This document shows, in pieces, positions 63,352 to 64,000 of a stretch of DNA of 64,000 bases. The notes under the pieces were generated by a model. The model saw nothing but the letters and a program-made list of their open reading frames with translations. It was not told where the DNA came from and ran no database searches. Position 1 is the first letter of the stretch. Every line of letters begins with the position of its first letter. The position numbers and the translations under genes were made by a program. The DNA is from Actinernus sp. WN-2022 (lineage: Eukaryota; Cnidaria; Anthozoa; Actiniaria; Actinernidae). The stretch lies in NCBI GenBank assembly GCA_030867875.1, contig JAOWCC010000774.1, positions 78,713-142,712 of the forward strand. Direction: 5' to 3'.

Positions 63352-63815
63352 GAGAAAAACATATTGCATCACATCTAGACATGCCGGAAAGACGATGTTG
63401 CGATATTATGTGAAGGGATGAATGGCTTCAAAGTCAAAGCTATAACAGGGATCGCTTGACTCTTTCACTATGGAGAAAAGCTCATTTGTTTTGGCGTTCG
63501 TTTTTGTTTCTTCGATTTTCACGAAATCAATTCTAAGGAGCTGAAAATCGGCTCAAAACATCCTTTCCATTCCCACTTGAAATCAAGAGCAAACACAAAA
63601 TCAGCACTCAGTCGTTACAGTACCTTGTTTAATCTTTCCAATCAGTAGGTTTTTTTGCACAAAACACACCAAGCGACTGTGAACCACGCCGATGTTTACA
63701 CTGCATTTCTCTCCACCACGTTCTCCTGTACCCACCTCCAATTGCATGCTGGGTAATGGACAAAAATTCCATAAGGGGTCCCCCCCTCTGGGACTCCGGT
63801 AGGGTTTTTTTTATA
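63352..63815. other. Intron or mobile-element sequence, no recognised gene
   Basis: I see no coding exon here. The stretch may be part of a larger DNA element beginning at the TTAA of 63301, but no transposase was found before the window ends. Confidence 0.35.
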
Positions 63816-63909
63816 AGTCTTTTACCCCTACAGCCAAGAGCGGTGATTTGGACTCAAGCCGTTGCTTTAAAGTGAGACATCCTAATAGGTTGAGCAGGGG
63901 TAAAAGACT
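63816..63909. repeat. 94-bp element with 14-bp perfect terminal inverted repeats
   Basis: AGTCTTTTACCCCT (63816-63829) and AGGGGTAAAAGACT (63896-63909) are exact inverted repeats. The 66-bp middle shows no ORF. It could be a very small MITE or a subterminal repeat of a larger transposon. Confidence 0.55.
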
Positions 63910-64000
63910 GCCAACTGCAGGAGTTCAAGGATTTCATTGAAGATTTTTTTCCTGTGTCTGAAATCACAAACACAACGGGAAAACCCTGTGAAATCCCCTC

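Noticed and set aside
63898..64000. Next REV1 C-terminal-domain exon at the window end
   Set aside because: An AG at 63896-63897 gives the right phase and an open frame with QLQEFKDFIEDFF, but the pyrimidine tract is poor, the later residues do not follow the domain's helices, and its start lies in the arm of an inverted repeat that looks like mobile DNA.

Overview
The window is eukaryotic genomic DNA from an invertebrate animal, most likely a cnidarian (coral or sea anemone). It carries the 3' half of one interrupted plus-strand gene, recognisable as REV1, the Y-family translesion polymerase and scaffold. The supporting parts are two ubiquitin-binding motifs (UBMs), each a helix-Leu-Pro-helix, and the first helix of the REV1 C-terminal domain. 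GT-AG splice sites agree in phase across the three best-supported exons. The taxonomic guess rests on the style of the non-LTR retrotransposon relics, including an (ATT)n tail; nothing here fixes the species.

Layout. 1-86: probable end of an upstream REV1 exon. 87-205: short intron. 206-617: exon with UBM1. 618-60635: one intron of about 60 kb. 60636-60968: exon with UBM2. 61167-61257: a doubtful 91-bp exon. 62765-62924: exon that starts the C-terminal domain. The polymerase core lies upstream of the window and the rest of the C-terminal domain downstream. The last introns hold small mobile-element debris: a 253-bp MITE-like element and a fragment of a second copy, a minus-strand retrotransposon tail, a 121-bp foldback element and a 94-bp inverted repeat.

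The dominant object is a 58,756-bp tandem array (1588-60343) inside the 60-kb intron. It is made of 146 units of 402 bp in head-to-tail order, nearly identical. Each unit is a 61-bp hairpin with 19-bp arms plus a 341-bp spacer. The array starts and stops exactly on a complete hairpin, giving [hairpin-spacer]x146-hairpin, with no partial unit. Its two outermost ends are therefore inverted repeats of each other, and the same four bases (GTAT) lie outside both ends. The DNA on the left ends with the C-terminal coding tail of a non-LTR retrotransposon. The DNA on the right continues as a 3' untranslated region ending in (ATT)n. The simplest reading is that a hairpin-ended element entered the AT-rich 3' region of an older retrotransposon already in the REV1 intron and then expanded, or arrived as an array. 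Rare variants inside units recur at regular multiples of the unit length, including an alternating two-unit pattern near 46.6-51.0 kb, which records amplification of multi-unit blocks. The repeated 81-codon minus-strand reading frames in the array do not look like genes.
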